This document shows, in pieces, positions 43,496-54,259 of a stretch of DNA of 64,000 bases. Within the stretch, counting starts at the first letter, position 1. The number at the start of each line of letters is the position of its first letter. Where the stretch lies: positions 11,036,001 through 11,100,000 of the forward strand of contig CM121341.1 of assembly GCA_051530055.1 (NCBI GenBank), written 5' to 3'. Source of the stretch: Neoechinorhynchus agilis. Taxonomy: Eukaryota > Acanthocephala. The position numbers and the translations under genes are program-made. The notes beneath the pieces were generated by a model that saw only the letters and a program-made list of their open reading frames with translations, was not told the origin of the DNA and made no database searches.

Positions 43496-46434
43496 TTAAG
43501 GGATATAATGAAATGTGTCCGGATCTTCTGGATCTCTTTTCAAAAAGTCCATATCAATTAGGTTTCTGATGCGTTCATTCAGTAAATCCAATTGAAGGTT
43601 GCTGTCATGAATTGCTTTTGCAACCTTAGCATGTAGCTCACTAAGATTCAATTTCCTTTCCGATTTCATTACACGTGCAATAGCGTATTCAACTACCGTA
43701 TCTCGACTTAAGCACTTCTCAACTAGTAAAGCTTCTGCGGACGACGGCTGAAGTCCGGGCCTGCATTTAAAATGGCGAATAAGGATAGGATGATCGCCTC
43801 CACCAGGTTTTAATCCATCGCCGATAGCTCTAAAGTTCGGCTCATACCTAAAGGTGCAATTTACAATTTCATCGGTAATGACTGGGTTTCTTGTAGAAAG
43901 AATATCTTTTGGATCAGACACCAGTATACCACAATTCGTCAAAGAGAGCAATGCATCATACATTGAGACGTCCGATAATCCAGTTAGGGATCTAAGATTC
44001 TCAAAAGTAAGTGCGTCATTCGTGTTGAACGAAAGCAACACTACTGCCAAAGATGGATGCATTGAGAGTGTGAATGAGTCTCCTGTGGTCGGATTTACGT
44101 CTATCTGGCACATTCCAATTGAAGGTAAGAATTTAAGAGTTTTTTTGTTTCCATGAGTGGCGTAAACGTCTTCGTATTTGTTCATTAGAGCTTGAATTTC
44201 ATCAGGGACTTTGATTGTGTCGCCCATCCATGCCTTGTCGATGGTTATTGAAGGAAGGGCAAATACACAAAGCTTAGTCGGTCCCTAGAAGACAGGCTCA
44301 TTGTTTTTACTCCGTAAAACTTGACTTTGGGTTGATCAAAAGAATTCAGACATTTTGGCATTCACGATCTATTAGAAATGCCTTCTACGAACAAGAATGT
44401 TCACTACGATTCAATTGCTGCGCATTCTGAATATCTTCAAATCAACTATTATGGCGTACAAAATGCGATAGGCAAATGTGCCCTTTCTATTTCTTCAGTA
44501 TAAATAATTAGTATGAAATTACCTTTTCTTGAAATGACATATCTATAACTTCAGATTGAAAAAATCCCTCGAGCATCATTGTGATGTTGTGCGTATAAGC
44601 ATTTCCGTATTCTTTTACAAATGTTTTTAAATGGACGAAGCGTATTAAAAAAGAAACGAACCATGACTTAGCATTTTGGCCATCACGTGTTCGTAATCAA
44701 TCGAACACTGTCCTGAAATAACTCGCTCAAGAAGGGATTTCCTGTACTTAACCTCAAAAATGTCGCGTTCGTGAACATGACGTAGAAATAAGATTATATT
44801 CTGTAAAGCGGCAATAAATTCCTCACTGGGTTCCGTGGGTCGGTTTTCCTTTTTCTCGAGCAAGGCATCAGTATAGTGTACTAAAAAATAAAAAACACAG
44901 AATGAAATGGTACCAATTTAGCGCATTACCAAGAGCAAGTGCAATCTTCACTCCACTTGTGCAGACAGCTTCTGTGAAAGCATCGTTAACACAATGATGC
45001 ATATCCGTGTCTGAATCAAAGAGTTCGTCTACATAAGCCCGATGCTCAAACTCAAGAGCAAGAAGGTCACATATGAGTTCAAAGTAATCCGATGGCCTCT
45101 GAATCTTCTGAATGAGTTGAATCGCCATCTTGGCTAGACATTTTCTGTAGTGATTTCGAAACATTATCGGGCCTTCTTCACAAGCCTTCATGTGGGTGTA
45201 AAGAACGCTGAGACCTTCCTTATTTTGGTTGGCTAATAATACTTTCACGGCTGAATTTTCCATGGACAAAATTTAAATTGCAGCTGGAAAGGAAATTACT
45301 AACCCTTCCCGAGTTGCTGGGCCCGATTACGGATCATGCTCGTTTCAATGGTGTTCAGTAATCGGACTCTATAAGATTCATCAAAGTATTTTGTTACCAA
45401 TTCGTTTTCCACCATAAGCATTTCTTTCACCTAAATCGAACGCAAAAAATTAGGAATAATGAAATATATGACCAAAAGACGATGTTAGCCTTGAAGAGAT
45501 TTCCAAGCTGTTAATTAAACACACGAACAAGACTAAAAATGGAATTTTACGCTTAACAGAATCGACATTGAGATTTAAAACTGGATTCACTCACCATGTT
45601 TAAATATTCTATGGGATGGGACTCAATCGCACCTTCCTCTGAACACTTATCGGCAATCGCTCTCGTGAAAGCAACATATAGATCCATAAATACTTGCATT
45701 TTCCCTGACTGTTTGACCAACAAAAGCAGCATTGTTATCATTTCCTCCTGAAAGTTCGTATTCCCTTTTGCGTGCTTCAGTAGTTGAAGCAACGAGTATA
45801 GAAACCATTCTTCATAGTATTTGCGATCAAATCTCTTTATAAGCTGAGCGTAGAACATGCGCGGTGCAAGTTCAGAAAGAGCATCTTCATTGAACTTCCG
45901 CATTGCCTCTCGCTCCAAACGATCAAATGTCCTTTTAAGCGTTATAACTGACTTCGAAAATTCTTTAAACACGCTCGTTATCCTCGTTAAACCATCTATA
46001 GATTCATCACCATCGAAACTGCATTTTGATTCATCGCAAGTGGCTGGAAACATATTCCCGATTGCCCAAGCGGCTGCCTCATCCAATAGCTTCTTGAGCA
46101 ACGAATATGCGTCGTAAATTACATTCGGCCTGTAATACTCGCAAATCTTGTCCACTAAGTTTTGCGCGTCATCGACTCTAACAGCTTCCGATAGCTTCAA
46201 TTTCTTAATGACGTTTTCTATGTCCCCACGTTCCTCGGTCAGTACACTTTTAGGGTTCGACAATGGTGACAAAGATTGATAAATCGCGTTTATGAGTTTC
46301 ATTTGGTCATCACTACTGATTGTTGATACATCCACATCAATGTCTTGTTCATCGAGACTGGCGTCAACGACCGTATACCCAAGTGGAGATTGCTGCACGG
46401 CGCGAAATGTTGGGTGGAAACGTGAAGACGTCAT
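43496..46434 (-). CDS. Cullin (ubiquitin-ligase scaffold), subclass unassigned
   Basis: Six exons, all GT-AG: 46434-45595, 45424-45304, 45250-44930, 44880-44668, 44611-44523, 44284-43496; 790 residues in one frame, typical for a cullin. Cullins hold substrate adaptors at the N-terminus and the RING protein Rbx at the C-terminus. The cullin-repeat half is diverged. The homology region shows FLRHVHERDIFEVKYRKSLL (family: YI.DKDVFEKYYKKHL), MLKYGNAYTHNITMMLEGFF, and a winged-helix start FTLSMHPSLAVVLLSFN. The neddylation region is clear: YAIARVMKSERKLNLSELHA, with the acceptor lysine in VMK retained, and the end LIDMDFLKRDPEDPDTFHYI matches the family terminus. The diverged N-terminus prevents assignment to CUL1-5. 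A CAG directly before the ATG looks like a splice acceptor, so an extra 5' exon or leader is possible. Confidence 0.88.
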
Positions 46435-46569
46435 CTGCAAACGAATCGTAGAAAACTTACAAGAAACCTTGAAAGAGATTTTACCCCTGAAATATTGAAT
46501 TTAACCAAAAAAATTTACTCTTATAGACCCATTCCTGACAGCGAGAATTCGTAACTCTTTAATTTCAGA

Positions 46570-47290
46570 TTCTCGTGATCTGGTACACCGAACTCGATTG
46601 GCGCCAGTCTCTAAAAGAGAATCGAGTGCTTGGCTCAACCCTATCCCAATCGCTTCTGTGGGTACCCTTCTCTCCGACGTGACAGTAACGATTGTAGTGT
46701 CCCCGATACTTGGAGTGCCGATGTACACATCCCATCGCTCCCGTTGCGGAGCGACTGCGGAACCATCGGGACGCCATGGTCTCGTCTGTCAGAAATCAGA
46801 TGGAAGGTACTCACGACACGCCGAAGTGAATGCAATTCTTAGCCGTGCCCTGAATACTGTGAATGCGCCCAACATTCTAGAGCCGAGCAATCTTTGCCGA
46901 TTCGATGGCCGCCGTAGACCGGACGGTGTCACAGTATTCCCGTGGCGAGAATGAAAATGCCTTCTCTGGGTCGCCGCGTTCGTGGACACGCTCGCAGCCA
47001 GCAACATAAAATTCGCCACTGATAAACCGGAGGGGGGGCGCAACCGCGGCCGAGGACCGCAAAAGGACAAAATACAGGGACCTGAATCGAAATCATTATT
47101 TTATTCGCGGCGCAGGACCTGATCAAGCAATTGTCGAAGAGATTGAGACGATTCACTGGCGACCCGAGGGCAGGAGCATTCTCCTACAAAACATAAGTCT
47201 GCCCCTTCAACAAGGGAATGCTGCATCCGTCCTTTCGAACATTACACCAGGAAAGAAGCTGAGTGATCCAGAGCGGTGGTGCGAATGATC
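46570..47290 (+). mobile_element. 3' end of a LINE with a restriction-like endonuclease-type domain
   Basis: The ORF 46598-46954 shows RCGATAEPSGRHGLVC (zinc-binding C..H..C), RYSRHAEVNAI and RRPDGVTVFPW, the order (CCHC, R/KH, R/K-PD) of the C-terminal nuclease in R2/R4-type LINEs. Later frames give FVDTLAASN, then the tail ILLQNISLPLQQGNAASVLS and KKLSDPERWCE. The usual motif here is a QrGNAAsvlgt tail. At least two frame changes. Related tails occur at 48640-48925 and 61690-61963 and in inverted pieces at 38590 and 48500. Confidence 0.65.
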
Positions 47291-48185
47291 TAACGTGTTA
47301 TATAAATTTCAATCTACTATAAACAAACATCAGAATAATTGAATCTTCAAACAAATATAAAAAACACGAAAACACAGGTGCAGATGATGAATGCAGACGC
47401 ACAGGATTACACGCCCGAGTGGTTTGCGCGTTCATAATGTGCTTGATATGTCGATGGTCCAACGCCACTGGTCGCTGGGTTCCACGGGTGTGCGAGGCTG
47501 CTGGAAGGGCGGGGGTCCGGTTTTGAGATCGCCCATCGGCCCCAAAAAAAGTGGGTTGGCCCTGTCCCTTCGAGTGCGGCTAAGCGCATCCGATGTGTGC
47601 AAGTCAGCCGAAAGGCTCCCAAAGTAATGTAGATGAGAGGCCCAAAAGAAGATGTCGTAAGACCCCGACTGAATGCGAACTGAAAAACTGTATGAGGCTA
47701 TGTGGAAAATAAATTACACGCAGATGAATATAACGTCACTATTTGATGTTTTGCGTAGATTTGTGACGAATCGACAATTCATGCGTATGATTTCAGTATT
47801 TCCAATCGCGTCAAACTCTTTGTCACATTAAATCATAGAGACGGTGCTAATAGCAATCTCATAATATATACAAGAAATGTTGGGTCAAAGATCAGTTTCG
47901 GGGGATTGTCAATAAAACCCAGAAATATGGTGACTTTCGTACTCACGAAAACCTGCTTTGGTTGGCATTTTTCAAGTGATCGTCATAGTCCCAGTTCTAC
48001 AAATAGTAAACCTCTTCCAAAGGCACTTTACAAAGAAAATTCTTAGTCTCACTACAATGCAACGGAGCTACCCTAGGAAAAATCAGTATAGCGAGAATTT
48101 CGACGATTTAAATGAAAATGTTTTTAATTGAAAACGCGGCAACACGGTTGCGTAGTACTTAGCCACGCAAATATTTTTTCACGTC
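47291..48185. other. GC-richer island and spacer, no gene recognised
   Basis: 47390-47650 is clearly GC-richer than its surroundings (GCGGGGGTCCGG, CATCGGCCCC) and open in one frame on each strand (71 and 78 codons). Its position next to LINE tails suggests mobile-element origin. 47700-48185 is AT-rich and unremarkable. Confidence 0.4.
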
Positions 48186-48199
48186 CATAGATAACGGTG

Positions 48200-48562
48200 G
48201 GGATGCTAAATTCGTCCTTTCGGCCATTACACCAATACGACAGCCGAATGATCCAGAAAGACAGTGGCGTGTATGTTTTTCGAACTCTTTTGTCGAATAT
48301 AAGGAATTCTTAAATGTTATGGGCAAGCCGATTTTATTGATTCAGATTTAGGACATACCTTCCTCAGTTCATGTTAAAAAGGGAAAAACCTAAAAGCCGA
48401 GGAAGGGATGTCCTAAATCTGAATCAATAGAACCCGCTTGCCAGTAACATTTAAGAAGTGATTCTTTATATTCGGCAAAAGAATTCGAAAAACATCCACA
48501 CCACCGCTCTGAATCATTCAGCTGCCGTCCTGATGTAATGGTCTAAAGGACGGATGCAGCGT
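48200..48562. mobile_element. Large palindrome made of LINE-tail and hairpin-element sequence
   Basis: Arms of about 170 bp face each other around 48375-48395. Left arm: TTCGTCCTTTCGGCCATTAC, GTTTTTCGAACTCTTTTGTCG, GATTCAGATTTAGGACAT. The right arm mirrors each (ATGTCCTAAATCTGAATC, CAAAAGAATTCGAAAAACAT, GTAATGGTCTAAAGGACG). The outer parts match the LINE tail at 48840-48890; the inner CCAGTAACATTTAAGAA part recurs at 10362, 20598 and 23520. Confidence 0.7.
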
Positions 48563-48639
48563 TTCCCGTTGCACAGCCAGGCTTATGTTTTGTAACAATA
48601 ATGCTCCTGCCCTCTGATGGCCAGTGATTCGTTTCAGTC

Positions 48640-48925
48640 TTTACGGTAACTCAAAAAGACAAAATACAGGGACCTGAATCGAAATCACTATTTCGTTCCC
48701 TTTGGCGTCGAGACACTCGGGTCGTTTGGACGCAAGACCTGGTCAAGCAATTGCCCAAGAGATTGAGACGATTCACTGGCGATACGAGATCAGGAGCATT
48801 CCTCCTACAATACATAAGTCTAACTCTGCAACGGGGGGACACTGCATCCGTCCTTTCGACCGTTACACCAGGACGGCAGCTGAGTGATCCAGAGCGGTGG
48901 TGTGAATGGCCTAACGTGTTATATA
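48640..48925 (+). mobile_element. LINE tail copy
   Basis: FTGDTRSGAFLLQYISLTLQ, RGDTASVLSTVTPGRQLSDP and ERWCEWP parallel the tail at 47100-47285 and 61840-61950. It ends about 60 bp before the stop codon of the next ORF. Confidence 0.65.
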
Positions 48926-48992
48926 ATCTGAATAAAAAATTACCGATGAAAAAACTCATCAGTACATTAGATCAAATTTAGAAGTCTAAGAT

Positions 48993-49475
48993 TTATTCAA
49001 TATTGCTGGACTTTTCAGGTAATTGTTCCTCCATCTGCATCTCTTTTTCCTTGACTTCTGTGTTCATTTCACCATCAATCGCGCACTCTTCGGGCTTCTT
49101 CTTTGGGTTCAATGGTTCTTCGTTACGGCATTTCGCCAAAGTTACCATTTCCTCATCTTCTGAAGACGAAGATACGCTTGAGTATTCTGGCATGCAGCAG
49201 AATTGATGCATGAGACATGTTGTGAATCCATCAGACGGGACACCGGTCGAAGCAGCATTAGTCTGTCTAACTGCATTGGCGTAACGAAGTCGTTGTGATC
49301 GACTCGGTTTCTTCAGGAGAACTTCGAGAGCAATATTGATTGGGGAATCGTCGTCGTCCTGTTCGCTCGGTCTGGTGCTGCAGAACATTGGGCACGCCTT
49401 CATTGTTGAAGTGGCGCGGTTGCGTTTTTGTCTCTTTTTCATGTTAGATTCAGTTCCAGTCGAAAAAATGTTCAT
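48993..49475 (-). CDS. Unrecognised acidic, largely disordered protein
   Basis: Single-exon ORF of 160 residues from the ATG at 49475. The start is basic (MKKRQKRNRATSTM), followed by an acidic patch (EQDDDDSP), a possible helix (NIALEVLLKKPSRSQRLRYA), a cysteine-containing centre (TCLMHQFCCMPEYSS), then SSSSEDEE and a Lys/Glu-rich tail. The SSEDEE run could be a casein-kinase-2 site. Serine/acid-rich composition fits a nuclear regulatory protein, but no family was recognised. The ORF begins downstream of a normal-looking AT-rich region and ends next to a LINE tail. Confidence 0.45.
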   Translation of the reverse strand: MNIFSTGTESNMKKRQKRNRATSTMKACPMFCSTRPSEQDDDDSPINIALEVLLKKPSRSQRLRYANAVRQTNAASTGVPSDGFTTCLMHQFCCMPEYSSVSSSSEDEEMVTLAKCRNEEPLNPKKKPEECAIDGEMNTEVKEKEMQMEEQLPEKSSNIE

Positions 49476-51400
49476 ACTATGTGAGTTTGCGTATAATTGT
49501 GTCGATTTGGAGACGCACTAGTGAGGAAGCACTTCAATCTAAAATAGTCGGGGGAGTGGGAGGCAAGAGTTAGGGGGGGCGGGAAACACGCATTAAACTG
49601 GCGAAAAGTACCGTGAATTTCATCAAACAGTGCTATCTGCTCGAGTGTAAGGATCCATCTAATTTATATTTTATATGCAGTTTGTACGAACAAATCATTA
49701 GAAAATCCCAAATTTGTGCAATATTTGAAATAAAACCGATTAGGCGAACGACAAAAAAAGACTTTAGATATTATTCTTTAAAAATGCACGTCTTTGTAAT
49801 AGGCATAACAAAATACGAATGAACATTGTTGCTATTTTTAAGCATAACCACAATAGGCGATGCAGCATAAAAAATATCGATTCTTTTTATAAATCCTAAG
49901 AAGCAATGATGAACGTGAGACAAAATCTACTCAAATGCAAAGATGAGAAAGTGAATCAATGCGTAAGAAATTAAATTTTGAGCCTTTTCGAGCTTTGGAC
50001 TAACGAGGTCCGTGGGCATAAAGTCGAACCTTCTAGGAAATATAGAGCTCCTGAAGGATGAACTTTAATATGAGATAGAAATTGCTATGTAGAAAATGCT
50101 TTTTGAATCTTCAAAGCAGTAGGAGATTGTGTTAGTATGCTTGGGACGCTTCACTTTGAAAGGCGAATACTCGGTTGCGTCAATCTTACAATACGAGATT
50201 ACCGTTACTGGTAGAAGACAAGAGCAATGAGAATGAAGCCGAAGTGTAAGGACCATATAGTGACCAAAAGGAAGGTTAGTTATCAGATTCATTTATGAAG
50301 TACAGGAGACATTAATCACATTAAAAGTGGCTTTTCTGTTGAAATATGGGCTTTATTAAAGGTGGCCAACTAAAATCACCTAATGAATGGTACAATATTC
50401 ATACTAAAAGGTGGAATTTAAACGACACCTTCGACGAATCATTTTAAGGCGAGTTGAAGTTGTGACGAAAATACACCATGATAGCCTTTGGTCGTTTATG
50501 TTCATTTAAAATCAAACACAGTGAATATTTTTGTGATTATGCAGTTGTTGGTTTTGCGTTATTGTGATACTTGTATGCTTTGAGATAAGGACAAACGTTT
50601 GAATTAAAATTTACTAGAGATTAACAATCGCACATTGAAGATCATGAACGAAAAAAATGGTTTAAATGAAAGCTAAAGTCTGCCAGATTACTAAATCGGA
50701 TAAATTGGTCCTATTTGAGAGCATTTAGCACTTACTGTATGGAATATTTTTACAAAAAAGGATGCGTTATCAAATATTTAAAGAAAAAGATTGGTGTATG
50801 TCATTTTACCGTTGAACATTCTTGATGCCAACGATTTTCGCTCATATATTTCCTCTCGTTTCTCAAGAAGCTCTCTCAAAGAGACTGTTCCTTCGTAGGC
50901 AAGATGCTCGACACTTTTCTACGCAAACGGAAATCAGCGAACTCGGTGTTTCTATTTAGGAAAGCTAAAAGATCACGACCTATCTAAAAAACGTTGCATT
51001 GTGATTGGATGAATGGTACTTTTCTACCATTCATATCAACTGTAAGGACTTTCCCAATTCACATGTTTAAAGACCATGTGACATCGAAGATGGTTCAAAT
51101 GCGTCACGTGACTTCTTTTAATGAACATCAATATCTAAATGCTCAATTTTCTGATGAAAGGCCGTCACGAGGCAGAAATGCGTTGAGTCACTCGTAAAAT
51201 CATTACCACTATCGTGGAAAAATGTGACTTGGAAAATAACAAATAAATGTCACAATGTGGAATCGCGTTTTAAAGAAAAACTGCGTTCCAGCAACTCACG
51301 TAAAACAATCCCGTTAAAAATGCTGAACCAAACTTGTGAGTACTTTTTATGTAGCATAAAATGAATTGTTTTAATCCCGCGAGCGTGGATTTCTTTGTAT
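49476..51400. other. Long AT-rich intergenic region, no supported gene
   Basis: A 10-bp perfect hairpin ATGAATGGTA/TACCATTCAT lies at 51006-51031. Short ORFs (60-75 codons) show no protein features. Nothing else recognised. Confidence 0.5.
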
Positions 51401-52170
51401 TTCCTTATTTAAATTTAGAAGTCTTTAATTGTTCTGAATTTAACAAAGTGTTCGATTGAATTCGAAAGTTACAGAAAATGAGTTGTTTTAATCCCACTGA
51501 ATTTAACAGTGTTTTTATTTACTGGGAAAATTGAAGTAATTTATCGATTGAGTTCGAAAGTTATAAAAAATGAGTGGTTTTAATTCCACGAGCGGGAATT
51601 TCTTAATTTTTATATTAAAAACTTCTGCAAGCCTTGTGGGATTCATTATCAGTTTGTACACTTGAAAATCTTACAAGAAAACTGACTCACATATCGACGT
51701 TCCTTATTTAAATTTAGAAGTCTTTAATTATTCTGAATTTAACGAAGTGTTTTTATATGCCGGGAAAATTGAAGTAATTTATCAATCGAATTCGAAAGTT
51801 ACACAAAATGAGTGAATTTAATGCCACGAGCGGGAATTTCTTAATTTTTATATTAGAAACTTTTACAGGCCTCGTGGGATTCATTATCAGTTTGTACACT
51901 TGAAAAACTTACAAAAACTGATGATGAAGTCGGCAAGGTACGTAGAACGCTTTTAATACAAAAATTCTTTACCGGGTAAAGACTTCTAAAGATACTTCCT
52001 CACATATCCACGTTCCTCGTTTAAATTTAGAAGTCTTTAATTGTTCTGAATTTAACAAAGTGTTTTTATATGCATGGAAAATTAAGTAATTTATCGATTG
52101 AATTCGAAAGTTACAGAAAATGAGTTGTTTTAATCCCACGAGCGAGGATTTCTTTGTATTTCGTTATTTT
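51400..52170. repeat. Tandem repeat, ~305-bp unit, about 2.5 copies
   Basis: TTAAATTTAGAAGTCTTTAA and the following TTCTGAATTTAAC begin units near 51410, 51710 and 52018. Other shared blocks are TTGAATTCGAAAGTTACA, AATGAGTTGTTTTAATCCCA and GTGGGATTCATTATCAGTTT. A fragment of the GTCTTCACCCG hairpin family follows at 51930-52000 and 52190-52250. Confidence 0.65.
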
Positions 52171-52409
52171 TAGAAAACTGTTCTTTAGAAGTCTTTATCC
52201 GATAAATATTTTTTATCAAAAACGTTCTGAGAGCCTCGTCGTTTTCATTATAAGTTCGCTAGCCATATAAAAAGACGAACAATTAAATCTTAAAAAATTT
52301 AACAGTCCATCATCTCAAATCCCGCATTTTCTTCGCCTTTCGCTCTACAAAGACGTTATTCGATCAAATGAATTTTAGCTAAGTGTGAATTAACTAAGAA
52401 GATCTCAAA

Positions 52410-52427
52410 ATATATATATATATATAT
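52410..52427. repeat. TA microsatellite
   Basis: Nine TA dinucleotides in a row, about 220 bp before the NAA60 start codon. Confidence 0.9.
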
Positions 52428-52648
52428 CATTTTTTAATATTGCACCAGGATACGAAAAACGCAAAGCCTAAAAACCAGCTATAGCTTCAAATAAATCTTA
52501 ATCGATACGTATCCTAGAAGCGAACCGACAAATGATTTATGATTTTTAGAAAACAAAATTTCAAGGTTGATTTAGTTCTCGTCAACACGAAAGAATTTTT
52601 AAACAATACACGCGTCTGATCTGTTCATCTTAAATAGTTCCAAAGAAT

Positions 52649-53912
52649 ATGGAAGACCTCAACGTCCCGTCGACGCAAAGATCCGTTCATGGTCGTTTAT
52701 ACTATCGCTATCCTTTGCCTACAGACAAAGGCGAGGTAAAACGACTATGTGAACAGTGGTTTCCCGTTTTGTACCACGATATTTGGTACACTGAAATCGT
52801 GCAGCCGGATTCGCACTTCTTTTCGCTATGCTCGTGCGTTCAAACTGAAAATGACGGTGAACGAATAATCGGCCTTATAGTGGCAGAACTGAAATATCTG
52901 CGCAATTGCAATTCAGAAGATCGATATGAAATCTTGGACGAAGAAATCTTTGATCCGCAAACGACTTGTGTTTGCTATATTCTTACTCTTGGCGTTTGTG
53001 AAGATTTTCGGCGGCTAGGCGTGGCTAGCGGACTAGGCTAAGGTGAATAAGCTGGCCGAATCGGCCTTATTGGAACGGCATAGAAAATCGTTCGACGTCG
53101 AATAAGAATTTATCAATACCATTTGGGCGTTTTTGCTTCAGACAAATTGTGAGTGGCTAATTTCGTATAGAGAAATCCTAAATTAGTGCCATGATTGGTT
53201 TTTTACAAACACTACAACCTTTTCTTCATTCCCCCCCCGAACTCCGATGAAAAAAACATTGTAAAACAATTGTTCATCTTTATATATTTCATTTGGTGGT
53301 ATAGAGATTGATTTATTAATTCCTTTTTTGACAATATTTCATCAATTTCGTAGGACTTCTTCAGGTTGTAAAAGGTAGGTCAGGTTGGCTTTATTCTAAG
53401 GAAATCAGTGAATTATTCTCTATTTCTTATCATCAAACAAGAACATTGTTTTAAACGAAACTCTGTGAAATTCTGAAATCGTTTCAAAAATTCATCAAAA
53501 GATTTCAAAGCTTTATTTCGCCAGCTTGATCACAGCCATACTCGACCAACTTTTCACGTTGTACATAAAAAGGAGCTGTGAACCTTGCCGAGCTGTTTAT
53601 CTTCACGTACTCGACACAAACGATGCAGCTATTAATTTCTATGAAAGGTCGGGATTTAACCGACGTACTCATCTTCAAAACTATTACAAAATCGACTGTG
53701 AATACAGAGCTGCGTTTTGCTATGTTCTTTATATAAACGAAGGACAACCGCCTCAAAGATGCACATCGACAACAAATTCACGCCGGTTCCCTTGGTCATC
53801 TTTACTTTGCCTGTTAACTCGTTGGCTAATGAATTTGTTCTCGAAACTCAAAACAAAGGTGAGTCCGAACCAGGACAACGCAGTGTCCATTGCAAGCAGC
53901 TTACAGGGATAA
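52649..53912 (+). CDS. NAA60: N-alpha-acetyltransferase 60 (NAA60, NatF)
   Basis: Golgi-linked GNAT enzyme that acetylates N-termini of membrane proteins facing the cytosol. Exon 1 (52649 to about 53034) gives the NatF start (EVKRLCEQWFPVLYHDIWY, human HLCGDWFPIEYPDSWY), IIGLIVAELK, YILTLGV, and the acetyl-CoA loop RRLGVA (R/QxxGxG/A). Exon 2 (from about 53526 to 53858) gives CRAVYLHVLDTNDAAINFYE, GF..R..LQNYY and YVLYINEGQPP. A GTGAGT donor then leads to a final exon adding Gly and a stop at 53912. The segment RFPWSSLLCLLTRWLMNLFS is an amphipathic/hydrophobic C-terminus like the membrane anchor of human NAA60. The exon 1/2 junction has no GT at the position needed for frame continuity; the ~490-bp gap holds repeat-like sequence. 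Confidence 0.85.
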
Positions 53913-54259
53913 GTGAATTGGAGTTTTGGTTCCCCATCACGGTTTATCATCAGGTAGTTTAGCTTTAATTAAACGAGACAGCGACTAATTACAAATCGAC
54001 AACAACGTTTTTTGTAAAATTATAATTAAACGATTACGAAGTCTACTATGGTTGGTGGAATCAATTGCGTACTTTAGAGCTATTTAACCAATCCAATAAT
54101 TTGAGGTTTCAATTCTGCGCTCTTGTAGTAATCAGAGATTATGATAAGAAACTCTATCCTACCTCATTGAATACGTACTTCGCAATCTCGCCTGATGTAT
54201 AATAATCTTTAGGGCGGTCGGAATTTGACCATATCTAATTTTATAAGTTATTAAGAAAT

